Shown: piece after piece, positions 63,800 to 64,000 of the stretch
How positions within the stretch are numbered: position 1 is the stretch's first letter
How the letters are laid out: every line of letters starts with the position of its first letter
Position numbers and translations under genes: made by a program
The notes under the pieces: generated by a model
Database searches by the model: none
Told to the model about the DNA's origin: nothing
The model's input: the letters and a program-made list of their open reading frames with translations, nothing else
DNA from: Maribacter litopenaei
GTDB taxonomy: Bacteria; Bacteroidota; Bacteroidia; Flavobacteriales; Flavobacteriaceae
Length of the DNA: 64,000 nucleotides
Reading direction: 5' to 3'
Assembly: GCF_025244665.1 (NCBI RefSeq)
Contig: NZ_CP104205.1
Location: forward strand, 3,097,001-3,161,000

Positions 63800-63815
63800 C
63801 CCGATAGCTATCGGG
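63800..63815. repeat. 16-bp perfect palindrome in the tRNA leader
   Basis: CCCGATAGCTATCGGG, between the -7 box and the mature tRNA. It would form an 8-bp hairpin in the 5' leader of the transcript. I see no second copy in this window. Confidence 0.85.
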
Positions 63816-63819
63816 ACTT

Positions 63820-63892
<73 letters not shown>

Positions 63893-63895
63893 CAT

Positions 63896-63927
63896 AAAAT
63901 CCTTACCGTTTGGTGAGGATTTTTTTG
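63896..63927 (+). terminator. Terminator after tRNA-Phe
   Basis: Stem AATCCTTACC / GGTGAGGATT (one T-G wobble) followed by a T-run, right after the tRNA. Confidence 0.8.
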
Positions 63928-64000
63928 TTTACTAAAGTTTTCAATCCCAAATCCGCATCACTTTACTTTCCATTAGGCTGTCTATTTTAAGTTCGGTGTC

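Noticed and set aside
63800-63815. The palindrome as a terminator
   Set aside because: No T-run follows and it lies between promoter and tRNA, so termination there would block the tRNA.

Overview
This window looks like chromosomal DNA from a Flavobacteriaceae-type member of the Bacteroidota. It carries the gliding-motility/type IX secretion genes gldK, gldL, gldM and gldN in their usual order. Promoters match the Bacteroidota -7 consensus TAnnTTTG. There is a mevalonate-type HMG-CoA reductase beside a GYDIA GHMP kinase, a typical set of flavobacterial envelope genes, and an AT-rich composition. It is housekeeping DNA: I see no insertion sequence, prophage, CRISPR array or defence island.

Layout. 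0.3-9.3 kb (minus strand): a plant-type LRR secreted protein, an ABC-F ATPase, an FAD oxidoreductase, then gldN, gldM, gldL and gldK. 9.4-14.5 kb (minus): a degenerate arginase-family protein, topA and an LVIVD-repeat lipoprotein. 14.7-19.3 kb (plus): miaB, a sigma-54 activator, an LptE-like lipoprotein, a repeat-type protein and secG. 19.4-21.5 kb: groES-groEL, followed by a 32-residue basic ORF on the minus strand. 21.9-29.6 kb (plus): a GAF/fRMsr protein, purH and the rod-shape block mreB-mreC-mreD-mrdA-rodA. 29.6-38.7 kb: a NUC nuclease, msrB-msrA, an S41 protease, surE, a small membrane protein, lpxB, an NlpC/P60 lipoprotein and comEC. 38.7-44.7 kb: a POT peptide transporter and a DPP4-like peptidase (together suggesting peptide use), then HMG-CoA reductase and the GHMP kinase. 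44.8-63.5 kb (minus): a PpiD/SurA-like foldase, a CNNM/CBS protein, LptC, a TPR protein, an outer-membrane protein, coaX, a Bat-like MoxR/DUF58/BatA block, and tldE/tldD. 63.8 kb: tRNA-Phe.

The strongest signal cuts across the genes. At least 25 genes, including essential ones (groEL, groES, topA, purH, gldK-N, mreC, mreD), are broken by 1-2 base indels. When I rebuild each junction from the expected protein, 31 of 34 fall at a site whose restored sequence is CCAGA/TCTGG, most often rewritten as CCGAGA or CCGA. About 15 CCAGA sites remain intact. A systematic, motif-specific sequencing error, probably caused by a modified base at CCAGA, explains this far better than real pseudogenes or programmed frameshifting. 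I therefore annotate these genes as single CDSs, giving the full span and the indel position.
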